Assembly: GCA_963682055.1 (NCBI GenBank)
Contig: OY821748.1
Coordinates: 28,174,661 to 28,238,660, forward strand
Origin: Primula veris
Lineage: Eukaryota > Streptophyta > Magnoliopsida > Ericales > Primulaceae
DNA: 64,000 bases
Direction: 5' to 3'
Shown here: positions 48,951-58,830 of the stretch, piece after piece
How positions within the stretch are numbered: position 1 is the first letter of the stretch
How the letters are laid out: every line of letters begins with the position of its first letter
Program-made: the position numbers and the translations under genes
The notes under the pieces: model-generated
What the model saw: only the letters and a program-made list of their open reading frames with translations
Database searches by the model: none
What the model was told of the DNA's origin: nothing

Positions 48951-49228
48951 AATATATGCAGGTACCAACTGATCCAATGAGCAAGGATTGAAGGCAGAAA
49001 AGAAACTAGAAGAATAATGCAGGAAATAAAAGAATCAAAGGAACTAGCAACGCAACAATAAAACGAAGGCGATCAAATACCCAGCACGGAAAACAAAGGA
49101 ACAGCAATCTCATCAAAGGAAACAACATGACAATAAAACAATCCAACGCATGAATAAAAGAATAAAGCAAATAGTTTGCGCCCGCATTACGGAGGTAACA
49201 AGATACAACCAGCAATAAAGAAATGGAT

Positions 49229-50736
49229 TTAAGAACTACTACATGAGGAGCACGACGGCAATTGACCGAGCTTGACTTCTTCGTCATCCGTCGCCGTATC
49301 CCCATCGGTCTCCTCGCCATCAAAAATCTCCTCAGAAATGAGGGCATCAAAGTTGGTCGTATGAGCACCCACGCATGTCAGCGTCTTAAGCCGTGCTGAG
49401 AACTCGGCTCCTTTAGCGATCCCGTGAGCATCCGAGGCCGTTTTACGGCGAGCATCGTCAAAAGGAAGCTTACGAGCTTCGATCATAGCAGCAGAAGCAT
49501 CGTATCTGGATCAGGACAGACGGAAGTACTTCACCAACATGTTGGCTTTAGTTACCAACGATTTCAGTTTACCGAGGTATTTTTCCTTTACGCGCCAATA
49601 TCGATCTAAACGACGCTCCTGAACCTCAACAACATGCTCGGCATGACGAACATATTCCCGAAAAGAAGACGCTTGGGTTTTCAACTTGGACCTAAGTTGG
49701 GCATACTGATCGCGCAGTTCGACATATTTGCCCATTAAAACGATGTAAGGCCAGTTGGCGTGCACTTCACTAGCCGCACCAGATGAGACCTCCCGGGCAG
49801 CCCCAGTAGGTCCTAACCCCGGACTAACTAGGCATGGAGAACCAGCCTGGTACGACGTAGTAACATGCGCCTATAAAAAAAAACGAGAAAGAAAGGGCAG
49901 ATATGAATATTCATCAATAAAAAAAAAAAAAAAAAAGCGACAAAACGAATATTTTTATACAAGCTACAAGAAAAGCGACAAAACAAGCTACTCAATCATT
50001 AGTCCGATAACCCATCGACAGACGCTGAGGTCTCTACGACATCTGCGAAATGAATATCTCGTATCGACACAATTTGCGTCTCCAAACGTTCCTGCATGAC
50101 CGTATCAACTCGGTTCAAGGCATTCGTGGTTTCAGTTACCCCTGCCATAGCATCCGCCATGCGTTCTGCCCGGGTAACACCACGCATCCCTTTTATATGA
50201 TCGAGCACCTCTAAAGCGCAAGCTCAGGCCCAATACGCTTTGGCAAAGGATAGCAATAGGTCCGCGTCTTCAAAAACGGCCCCTAGAACCAAATTCAAGC
50301 TCGTCACCCGACCTCGTGCTTCGTCACGAGAGCGCCGAAGTGCCCCAAGAAGCTCTTTGGTCTTACCCTTGTTTGCCATATAGTGGGCGGTTTTCTTGCT
50401 GAACTTCTCTCCCAAGTCGCGTAATCGAATCGACAAATTTGAAATATGAATATTCAAACCATCGATTTCGCGCCGAGCAGAATACAATTCAGAAGTTAGG
50501 GAAGCATTAAATTTTCCAAGACCATTTATAACATCGCCTACGTTACGACTAGGCGAGGTCCAGACCACCATGGCAAGGGGGTTAGCAGGTACCTGATAAG
50601 ATTTTGTTTTTACATCCTTCAAAAGACGACGACCGATAACAAGGAAATTAACAAGGAAAGCCCAACAGAAAGACAACGTAGCACCTATATTATCATTTCC
50701 CAAAAGAACATCTTTATAGTTACAAAAGAGACCCAC
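49229..50736 (-). pseudogene. Antisense coiled-coil gene part in the Gypsy element (downstream portion)
   Basis: Three reading stretches read leftward. 50736-50224 is rich in heptad-like repeats (LYSARREIDGLNIHISNLS). 50208-49999 continues the same frame after a TGA. 49765-49229 also runs on across an in-frame TGA at about 49511 and ends in an acidic, Ser-rich tail. Introns are likely (a tatag acceptor near 49873). It may be the 3' exons of the gene starting at 53338, or a separate gene. The two in-frame TGA codons fit mutated CGA. Function unknown; such antisense proteins of Tat elements have no proven role. Confidence 0.55.
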
Positions 50737-50795
50737 AATTCGGGTACCAAAAAGACTTTACGCTAAGATGCAGAGAAAATACTACAAGAAAATGG

Positions 50796-53338
50796 TCAAG
50801 GCTCCACCTGAGGGGATGCGGGTGGGGAAGTCACGGCAGCAGCAGACCGAGGAGTCGTTGGAGCCGACCCGGAATGGGGACGGAGGGCCGTCGAAGTAGC
50901 ATGTCCCGGCAGCCGTGGGAGTTCCTCGTCTCGAAGATGGGCCCAATCCTGAGGTTTAGGAGGTGCACCTTGCGGACAGGGATAAACCAACTCCGACCAC
51001 GCCCGGTCAGAAAATGGGACCTTCGCAAAGTTTAGAGTCCGAACATGAGCGCAGAAGACGGAGAAGTTAGCCATCATTGTGAACTTTGCCCTATCCTCCG
51101 CTTGCGCCGCTTTCAGGGCCGCCACCTCGGATGTTCCGGCCTCTACATCCTCTGCCATGAGCAAATTATCAGCTTCCAAAAGGTCGTGCTTCTCGACCCA
51201 CTCCTCTTTTTCGGCCCCCAACTTCTCGACTTCCTCAGTCAGGCGTAAGTTGTCTCCTACCAACTTCTCATTATCAGAGGTCAACTTAGCCATCTGGGCT
51301 TTCTCCTCGGCCGTTATTTTGCTTTCGGCCATCAGCTTCTCTTTCTCCGCCTCCAGCTCGGAGACCAACTTCACTTGCTGAGCTTTATTCTCGACCAGGC
51401 TTTATTTTCGGCCATCAGCTTCTCTTTCTCAGCCTCTAGTGCTGACATCTGATCCCTTAACACCACGATATCCACGAAAACCTATATTTAGAAACATCAG
51501 ACACCAGCCAAAATAAGAGCATCACGACTTATATAACAAAATATATACGCAACATACCCGAAGCGCGTCAGTACTGGCCTGCTCTATAACCGACATTGCA
51601 GGCCGAGCAGCTATCTTCTCTGCATCCTTGACAACGAGGGGTTTAAGAGCAGTATACCCCATCCTCAAGACACGAGGTTTCTCCAACAGTTCACCCCCAC
51701 ACCTATCAATGTAACGGGTCATCGCAACCCCGTCCACCAGCACCTTCTCCGGTTCCTCGAGAGCCTCATCCTCGACACCCACCACAACCTCCACGGCATT
51801 CTCCTTGCCGGCTTCCACCTCCACTTCCACCCCCACGTCCTTCTCCAAAAGACCGGTCTCAGGGGCCCTAAGCTCGATCGCCTTCTCAGTACGGATGGGC
51901 GAGCAACCGGGTAGATCTATCGGATCCTCAGTATGGATAGGCGAGATGACAGGCAAGGTCATCGTATCCTCGCCCATGTTCACTAAGAGGTTCATATGTC
52001 CGAATATATTGTCGATCGACCCCTGAAACACAATAATACCCATAGACCGGGCAAGAGCAAGGGTAACCAATGAAGAAGTCAATAACTGAAACAAGATGAC
52101 ATATAAAGCAGGGAACAACAGAGTCAAAAGGCAACTATTCACAAAAACAAATACACTTACATCGAGATTCGCAGCAGCCTCCTCGGTGGTATCACCGTGG
52201 GACGAATCGACCACCTCCACACCCCTGCCAGCTTCAGCAACCTCCACATTACCTGAGGTCTCAGCCCCTCTAGCCCTCTTCGGGGTGCCAACAGCGGGGT
52301 CCGACGCTCGGCGCTTAGAACGAGTGGGCTTTTTCCCTCCCCGAGCAGCGCTTCGAGCCCTGACAACTTTTACGAATTCCTCCTCGGGCTCTTTAGGTAT
52401 CTCAGGCGCATGATTCCCTTGGTCACTGGCCCCGCAGGGTAACCAAGCAGCAGGGGAGCAGTACGGCTTGCCGGATCCTTGGTAGGCCCAGGCCCCCACC
52501 ATTTCCAAAGAGCTAAGAGAGCCTCAACATTGGGAGCGCCGAGGTCTAGAATAGCAGGAGCTGTGGTCACATGTCCAGGGATCTGGTGTCCTGCACAACC
52601 CCATTTCCCGGACGCAATCACAACACCGAGGTTATGTTCTTTGTTGGTGTCCGGCAACCCAATGACCAGCCGGGAGAATGCGCGCAATGTCTTCAAATAA
52701 GAACTGCGGCGCTCGAAACTCAAACTGCAGACCCCGAAGACATCTTTCAGTTCAATGTCTATCCCCGATACCTCCGACAACCTTTGAATGCCGATCAAGG
52801 TCCGGTAACCATTCAGAGCCAGTTGGGCAGGAGCTATCTGGACGGCTTCAAAAAACAAAGCCACCCACTTCGTAAACGGAAGTCTAAGACCCCCAGTGAA
52901 GAAAGCCGAGGAACGCACAGCTACCTCGCCAGCAGGAACGAATCCCAAAACCTCCTCATCAGAGACAGGCAGCCGAATGTGTATGTTTTCCGGAATTTCG
53001 GCGAGTCTTTTGAAATCCTCTTCAACGAATGTGCCAACTTGGGCCAGGCATTGGGTCAGAATTTCCTATCCAAACATCATCACAAATCCATCAACATACA
53101 AACCACAAACACATGACACGACAAGCCCCCCCCCCCCCCAATTGATAGAAACCCTAAAAGTTTTCCACCAAACCAACAAATATCCTATACAGGAAGAAAA
53201 ACCACTACTCAACAACCTAGATAGACATACAGAGACAACCAAACCCGTATATAACCACAACCACAAATCAAATGTGTATCCTAATTACAGAGCTATCTAG
53301 ACCAACAACCCACGAAATACGAAGATACTTACAGTCAT
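50796..53338 (-). pseudogene. Antisense spliced gene in the Gypsy element: PF04195-like N-terminal domain and coiled coil
   Basis: The first exon ATG ACT (53338-53333) is followed by gtaagt. The next exon begins at 53065, and the join is in phase and continues into an open frame to about 52430. This part (LRLPFTKWVALFFEAVQIAPAQLALNG) resembles the 'putative gypsy type transposon' family PF04195, as I recall it. Then come a basic segment (GGKKPTRSKRRASDP), an intron (about 52160-52022), an acidic Glu/Val-rich exon, an intron with gtatgt near 51555, and a long coiled coil (51374 down to about 51050). A Pro/Thr/Ala-rich C terminus stops at 50796. One-base frame slips are needed near 52430 and 51395. 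Its strand is opposite to gag-pol. Function unknown. Confidence 0.6.
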
Positions 53339-54056
53339 GATCACGAGCAAGCAAGGGAGAATAGCAGAAAGTCTCTCGACAAACCCTAGATAGAGAGGCA
53401 GCAAATTTTTGGCGGGAAGAATAAATCCTAGAGAGAGAAGATAAGAGATATTTTTTCAGCAAATTATGAGGTAAAAAGCTAAAGGGATTATTTGGCACAG
53501 TTAAAAGGAGTGGAACTACAAAAAGAATAAAATAATAACCGCCTTTTCGTGTGACAGAGGTTCACCTTTTTTCCAACCACAGAAAAGTCCTCAACTGCTG
53601 CTATGTCAGCAAATCAAGGCTCCAGATCTTGCCACGTCAGATAGTGTATCCCACTACCCAAGACAGTTCACATCATTACACTGAAATAAACGGCCAGTGG
53701 ACCCTACCACGAAAAGCTTCCAACATACGCTATCAATATTACCCAACCGAGGATGTCCTCCGATTAAGTCCCTCGACACCAAACCGTGTCCTACCCGAAT
53801 AGCACACCGAACATGATGGGCGGAGACCGTTCTAACCTCAACGGCATTTAAGCGTCAAGCCTAACAACGCTCCCCGGGGGGATAACCACGGTGCGCCATG
53901 ATCGGTGTTCCGTACGAATAATATAAACATTAGGCAAAGCAAATACAAAATAAATTAGACAGGATCGAATTGCAAAACACAAGTTTTATTCATCCACAAA
54001 GGGGGATACAAACAAACAGTACAACAGGGAAAAAAATACAAGAAATACAACCCATC
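53339..54056. other. Spacer between antisense genes; no gene seen
   Basis: Holds the leader of the gene starting at 53338. A CT-rich stretch on the minus strand lies around 53380-53440, without a clear TATA box. The rest is GC-richer, non-coding DNA. Confidence 0.5.
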
Positions 54057-54419
54057 CTACTTCTTCGAACTACCCCCCATGTCGACATCCTTCTTCGCCA
54101 AGAGCTCCTCCAGACGCTCTTTTTCCCTAATCAAATGAGAAATTCCAATCTCCACTTGTTTAAGAGAGTAAGATTGAGACTTGCACTTCTGCTCGGCTTC
54201 AAAACGAGCAGCGCTCTCCTCCTTCCAATACTGCTTAAACCGCCTCATTTCGATCTGAGCACACTTGAGATCATGCTTCAACCACGACGTCTCAATTTCC
54301 TTTAACTGAAGAGGAGTTAAATCCTCTTTCCCAAAACCAGGGGGACGGGGTAGCAAGAAGGTAGGCTCCTCTTCCAGAAGAGCTTTCTTTTTGGAGGCAG
54401 ATCTAGTAATGAGAGCCAT
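54057..54419 (-). CDS. Antisense small coiled-coil protein A of the Gypsy element (120 aa)
   Basis: Starts MALITRSASKKK, a basic, nuclear-signal-like N terminus. A Pro/Leu segment (LLPRPPGFGKEDLTPLQL) and a charged helix ending LEELLAKKD follow. The ATG at 54419 is the first below a TATA box at 54497-54504. Open without stops. No known family recognised. Its strand and setting match the other mini-genes below. Confidence 0.6.
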   Translation of the reverse strand: MALITRSASKKKALLEEEPTFLLPRPPGFGKEDLTPLQLKEIETSWLKHDLKCAQIEMRRFKQYWKEESAARFEAEQKCKSQSYSLKQVEIGISHLIREKERLEELLAKKDVDMGGSSKK

Positions 54420-54496
54420 CTCAAACAAAAGCAAGATTAGAAGAAACAGGAGAGAGAAAAGGAGATTGGACAATGAAATACATGCAATAGGGAGCG

Positions 54497-54504
54497 TTTA
54501 TAAA
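54497..54504 (-). promoter_or_regulatory. TATA box (tttataaa) before mini-gene A
   Basis: Lies about 80 bp upstream of the ATG at 54419, in the right orientation for a minus-strand gene. Confidence 0.5.
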
Positions 54505-54654
54505 GAAATTCAAGGGTACAAAATAAAATGAAAAGGCACAGAGTACGAGGCGTTACAACGGTTCACAAGACAAAGGCACGAAATACGAAAAGATACAACT
54601 GTTCAAATACAAGTTCCAAAACGGAAAATACATCAGAAAAATAGTCTAATCTAA

Positions 54655-55134
54655 TCAAGGATCAGTGGGTGGGACAACAGAACTGCTAGACCGAGAGGCA
54701 GTCTCCCGAGCAGAGCTATCTAATCGAGCTTTATATGAGTCGTTCATGACGACCAAGCATTCATTCTCCCGGACAAGGTATGCATTCTCCCCAATAAGGG
54801 CAGTAACTTGTTCTTTAAGCCGAGCAATTTTAACAGCCATACTACCGAGGCCTTGAGGGGAGTTATCAAACTCATTCTGAGCATGATCCCAAATCTCCTC
54901 GGCTTCATACCAGGAGTTGGCCAGAGTGTTCCTGCGCACCAATAGGTGGTCAAGTTCACGACTCAAGGCCGAGATCTCGGTCCATTTAATTGTCTACTCG
55001 GGGTGTGAGTTATACAAACTCAAAGCCAGGACACCGTACTCCTTCTCAAGCTTAGCCATTCTATGACGGACCCGAGATACCTCAGCATCCAAGTCCTTCA
55101 TCTGAGCATGATACCTCACCACGGGCTCAGACAT
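54655..55134 (-). pseudogene. Antisense small coiled-coil protein B (159 codons, one TAG)
   Basis: Starts MSEPVVRYHAQMKDLDAEV at 55134 and runs in one frame to 54655, except for a TAG at 54996-54994 where CAG would fit. Two helical, charged halves precede a Ser-rich tail (SRSSSSVVPP). A TATA box lies at 55226-55233. Unknown family. Confidence 0.6.
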
Positions 55135-55225
55135 TAGGAAAAGTTATTTTTATACAGGAGATGAGGGATGAAAGAGAAGCAAACACAATATGAGAAAAGA
55201 TATGTTCTGAGGAAAGGTGGAAGAA

Positions 55226-55233
55226 TATTTATA
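55226..55233 (-). promoter_or_regulatory. TATA box (tataaata) before mini-gene B
   Basis: On the minus strand, about 92 bp above the ATG at 55134. Confidence 0.5.
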
Positions 55234-55264
55234 GAGCAAAGATAGTATGATGTTTGAGGACATT

Positions 55265-55393
55265 GCTCGGGAGCAGGCATATTTCCTGACATACTCGGGA
55301 GCATGCATATTTCCTGACATGCTCGGGAGCAGGCATATTTCCTGACATTACTTGGGAACATGCATATTATCCAACCATGCTTGGGAGCATGCA
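55265..55393. repeat. 28-bp tandem repeat, about 4.5 units
   Basis: Unit gctcgggagcaggcatattt plus cctgacat. Three good copies and then two worn ones, directly upstream of mini-gene B's TATA box. Confidence 0.9.
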
Positions 55394-55587
55394 CCTATGG
55401 TTGGCAATGCTGTGGATAGGTCTACAGTCACCTGATATCACAGTTCGACAAGAAATAAAGACGAAATGTTCAAAGATCCAGATTCCAGAAAAACGACAAA
55501 CCACAAGTGCAACATAAAAAGAAGTGCAATATAAAGGGGCAAAGAAAATTTTCATTAATAAAGATGAGATACATCACGGTCCATTAC

Positions 55588-55730
55588 ATCAGAAGAAAGT
55601 CTACTACATTTGAGGTCTATTACATCCGAAGATAACATCGGAAGAAAGTCTACTACATTTGAGGTCTATTACATCCGAAGATAACATCGAAAGAAAATCT
55701 ATTACATAAAGGTCTGTTACATCAGAGGGC
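55588..55730. repeat. Tandem repeat of about 50 bp, nearly three units
   Basis: Unit built from gaagaaagtctactacattt, gaggtctattacatccgaag and ataacatc. The third copy is partial. Confidence 0.85.
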
Positions 55731-56209
55731 AACAAAAACAAAAACAAAATATATATATATCTATGATGACAGGAGACAGCATAGCCAAAGAAGGTAGACT
55801 ATATCAGCAGAACCAGCTAAGAAGAGAGAGGCGATGGGGAAGAGGAAGAAAAAGATGAAGAGGAACATAAAAAATAAGTGAAAAATGAAGAAAGAAGAGG
55901 CAAATGAAAAACGACAAAAACCCTAGAAGTAACAAAACCCTTAGGATCACAGGGTTGATTGTTACATCGTAGTGGTGCAGAAGAAGAGAAAAAGGAGAAA
56001 AGAAAAAGAAGAGAACAAAGTATTAAACAGAAAAGAAGAAGAGTGCAAGGAAATGAAGAAGAAAAAGAGTGATGGGAGAGAAGATGAAAAGAAAGGAAGA
56101 GGAAGAAAAAGAAAAAACAAATAAGAAGAAGATAAAGAAAAACACATAAGAAGAAGACAAAGAAATGAGGGAAACTGAGAGAAATAAAAAGAAAAGAAAA
56201 AGGGCGAGG
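55731..56209. other. A/G-rich low-complexity DNA, no gene
   Basis: Dominated by gaagaa, gaaaag and similar words on the + strand. Long reading frames on the minus strand (Phe, Ser and Leu only) come from this composition and are not taken as genes. Confidence 0.75.
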
Positions 56210-56503
56210 CTAGGGGGAAGTCGATCGGTATCGATGAGAGGGCCCGGCAGAGACATTCCTGTCTCGAAGCGTCGGGTTCCCCTTCAACACCTCATTCTCT
56301 TCAACTAGATCCCGACGAGCACGTCGACAATAATCCAGCTCGGATCTTAGCCAAGTCAATTTCCGAACCATCTCGGTATGGTGATAACGCATCACCTTTA
56401 GCTCCTCTTCAGCATCCTTCAACAGCTTTAATGCAAGGCCATATGAGGCTTCAAAAGCCTCCACTTGCAAAACCAATGCAGATTTGGTCGAAGAACCTTC
56501 CAT
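56210..56503 (-). CDS. Antisense small coiled-coil protein C (97 aa)
   Basis: Starts MEGSSTKSALVLQVEAFEA at 56503. A charged helix (AEEELKVMRYHHTEMVRKL, RARRDLVEENEVLKG) is followed by a short Ser/Arg tail ending RYRSTSP. Open throughout. A TATA box lies at 56588-56595. Unknown family. Confidence 0.6.
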   Translation of the reverse strand: MEGSSTKSALVLQVEAFEASYGLALKLLKDAEEELKVMRYHHTEMVRKLTWLRSELDYCRRARRDLVEENEVLKGNPTLRDRNVSAGPSHRYRSTSP

Positions 56504-56587
56504 TTTTAGGAAGTTATAAGATAAAATTCTGTATATAAGGAAGAGAGATAAGGGGGAGATTGTGAATAAACCCATATCTTAAGAAGG

Positions 56588-56595
56588 TATTTATA
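56588..56595 (-). promoter_or_regulatory. TATA box (tataaata) before mini-gene C
   Basis: On the minus strand, about 85 bp above the ATG at 56503. Confidence 0.5.
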
Positions 56596-57081
56596 GAAAG
56601 ATTAAGGATGGTTTAATGTGGGGAATCGCAACCGTTCGTCAAAAGACGCTGGAAAACATGGGAAATTGAAAAGGTGCATCTGATGAGAAGAAACGTTTGG
56701 GTACAGGCCAGTATTTAAAGAGGGTAAATCTCTAAAAAGCCTCTACACGTGTCAGTTATGCCAGCATTCAAATATTCAAATAGGGAAGTGCAACAGTGCT
56801 AAAAGATAAAGGATAAGATTTGTGCACAGGGCTCAAGAAATTCCCTCAGTCCCTAGATACAAAGATTCAGAAGATTCAGTGGATAAGGTCAAGCGCAAGG
56901 CCCAAGAAAAAGCATTAATGAAGCCACAAGCGTGCGCAGTCAAATTAATTGCGTTGGGAGAATAATTCAGATAAAAGCCAGAAAAAGAAAATTTTCCATT
57001 AATCAAGGGGAACTTTATTACAAGATGATTCTCAAAAAAAGGACACCACTACATCACAAAAAAGCAACAACAAAAAAAGAA

Positions 57082-57420
57082 CTATTTTTCAGAAGGGCCT
57101 GCGTCGTCATTCGACCTCTTCTTAGACCGAGCATACACTTCCTTGAGGGCCAATTTATAAGCCCTCTTGGAAGCAATATGCCTCTCTCTAGAAGCCTCAA
57201 GCTCTTTGATCCGAGCACGAGCCCAAATATTGTCGATCAGATACCTCTGATATTCGCTCTCCATGGCCTCCAAGCGCTCGTCCATCTCAGCAGCTCGGCG
57301 AGCCTCCATGGTTAAAGAGGCAACCCTCCTTTCGAGGATACGAGCTTTCCTAACCTCCTCCTCAAGATGAGCAACATACTCCGGAAGGTTGTCACCACTA
57401 TTTTCCCGAGGAGAAGCCAT
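57082..57420 (-). CDS. Antisense small coiled-coil protein D (112 aa), paralogue of E
   Basis: Starts MASPRENSGDN at 57420. The EYVAHLEEEVRKAR helix and the KRAYKLALKEVYARS block near the C terminus, with the ending DDAGPSEK, match protein E in order and spacing. A TATA box lies 51 bp above the ATG. Open throughout. Likely a coiled-coil partner protein; function unknown. Confidence 0.65.
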   Translation of the reverse strand: MASPRENSGDNLPEYVAHLEEEVRKARILERRVASLTMEARRAAEMDERLEAMESEYQRYLIDNIWARARIKELEASRERHIASKRAYKLALKEVYARSKKRSNDDAGPSEK

Positions 57421-57470
57421 TTGTTCGTTAATAAGAATGAGTTGCACAAATAATGTAGGGACAGCACCCT

Positions 57471-57477
57471 TTTTATA
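57471..57477 (-). promoter_or_regulatory. TATA box (tataaaa) before mini-gene D
   Basis: 51 bp above the ATG and followed by agggtgctgtccc. Mini-gene E has the same TATA-to-ATG distance and a similar following sequence (aggtgcccc). Confidence 0.6.
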
Positions 57478-57698
57478 GGAAGAAACAAGGGGTAGATCAA
57501 AGGTCATCTCGAAGAAAGACAACCCCTTGAACTTCCCAAGAGCATTTATGGCTAACCAACCACAGTTCCAAGTCTAATTAAAGTCATCCAGTGAGATATC
57601 AAGAAGATAAGCAGACAAGAACGAGAATAAGGAAATATTTTATTAATCCAATTACAACTGGGGAATGATGCCCCCTATAAAGAAATTACAAAAACTAA

Positions 57699-58010
57699 TT
57701 ATTCCGAGGAAGGGCCTGCTTCATCATCATCCGACCCCGGCTTGGACCGATCATGCAGCTCCTTAAAAGCAAGCTTGTATGCCCTTTTTGCTGTTTTTTC
57801 CTTAGCCAGGGAAGCCTCGAGCCTCTTTATACGCTCAAAGGCCCAATACAGGTCAGCCATCGTCAAGTGATGAGCCGCGTCCATATCAGACAACCTTTTG
57901 GTCATGTCCGCCAATTTCTTTTTCATGACGCGAACCTTCTTGACCTCATTCTCCAAGTGAGCAACGTAATCTGAAGTGTTGTCTCCTGTCGAACCATGGG
58001 GAAAAGCCAT
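57699..58010 (-). CDS. Antisense small coiled-coil protein E (103 aa), paralogue of D
   Basis: Starts MAFPHGSTGDN at 58010. The DYVAHLENEVKKVRV helix, then KRAYKLAFKELHDRS and DDDEAGPSSE, align with protein D. The pair is a tandem duplication about 590 bp apart. It is the mini-gene nearest the 3' LTR. Open throughout. Function unknown. Confidence 0.65.
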   Translation of the reverse strand: MAFPHGSTGDNTSDYVAHLENEVKKVRVMKKKLADMTKRLSDMDAAHHLTMADLYWAFERIKRLEASLAKEKTAKRAYKLAFKELHDRSKPGSDDDEAGPSSE

Positions 58011-58060
58011 TGTGTCACGGTCAAAGTAATAGTAAATGGGATAATGGGGGATGGGGCACC

Positions 58061-58066
58061 TTTATA
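58061..58066 (-). promoter_or_regulatory. TATA box (tataaa) before mini-gene E
   Basis: 51 bp above the ATG at 58010 on the minus strand. Confidence 0.6.
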
Positions 58067-58277
58067 GTAGATAAATGTGGGGAAGATCAAGGGTTTTCCT
58101 CGAAAAAAGATACCAAGATAGGACTTCTTAATGACCTCAAATGGGCCCCAGGGAACAGTTGAATCCACCGCATCTCTTGAGGTAATCTTGGGAACAGCAT
58201 GGCCGAAGCAATATCCTCGACAGACCGATCATGACTCCCTCGACGAGGAGACCACGCCGAGGAAGTCAGAGAGCACT

Positions 58278-58830
58278 TGATAGAACATAAAAATTAGACC
58301 CGAATATTCTATTCGGGTAACAATCAACCCACACTTCATAGATGGGTATCCAATGCTTAAATGGGTCGTCACATGCCTTTCATAAAGAATAAAGGTGGAT
58401 ACTACTAAAAGCCCAAGCCCACTTAACCAGGGACCCATATCTGAAAAATCCCCTGAGATGGAGACATTTGTCAACATCCTAAAAGGCATAGTTGCCTATA
58501 AATAGCCAATTACCCCTCTAAGAAATAGACCAGAAAATCTACTCAAAAAATATAGAGAGAAGTAGAGAAAAGAGAAAAACTCCCCAAAGGCTGTCACATC
58601 AAGAAACAAACCGAGCAGATCAAGAAGCGAGCACAGAGATCGGAGAAAGATTGAGATCACAAGAGAAAGCCATAAAACCGAGCATAAATATAGAGATAGA
58701 GTTGTAATCCGAACAATGGCAATTGCCGAATACGAATAAATATCAAGAAGTGTTCATCGTTTATTATATTTTCCGATATTATATCATTGTTGAAAAACCT
58801 AACGCATCCGATAAAGTTATGGTTTTATCA
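58278..58830 (+). repeat. 3' LTR of the Gypsy element
   Basis: 553 bp, followed by the target duplicate gattt (58831-58835). Confidence 0.95.

Larger units (their letters stand above)
42094..58830 (+). mobile_element. Gypsy-type LTR retrotransposon, Tat-like, with antisense genes
   Basis: Identical-length 553-bp LTRs lie at 42094-42646 and 58278-58830. They begin TGATAG, end TTTATCA, and have the 5-bp duplication gattt on both sides. The primer site resembles tRNA-Asp. The order gag, protease, reverse transcriptase, RNase H, a second RNase H, integrase marks the Tat lineage of Gypsy. The 3' polypurine tract is weak (gaggaagtcagagag, 58267-58273 region). About 9 kb between integrase and 3' LTR holds genes on the opposite strand, as known for Grande, RIRE2 and Retand-type elements. 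LTR divergence is about 13 of 553 (2.4%). Confidence 0.95.

Noticed and set aside
55962..56256. Two Phe/Ser/Leu-rich minus-strand frames
   Set aside because: They result from A/G-rich low-complexity DNA.
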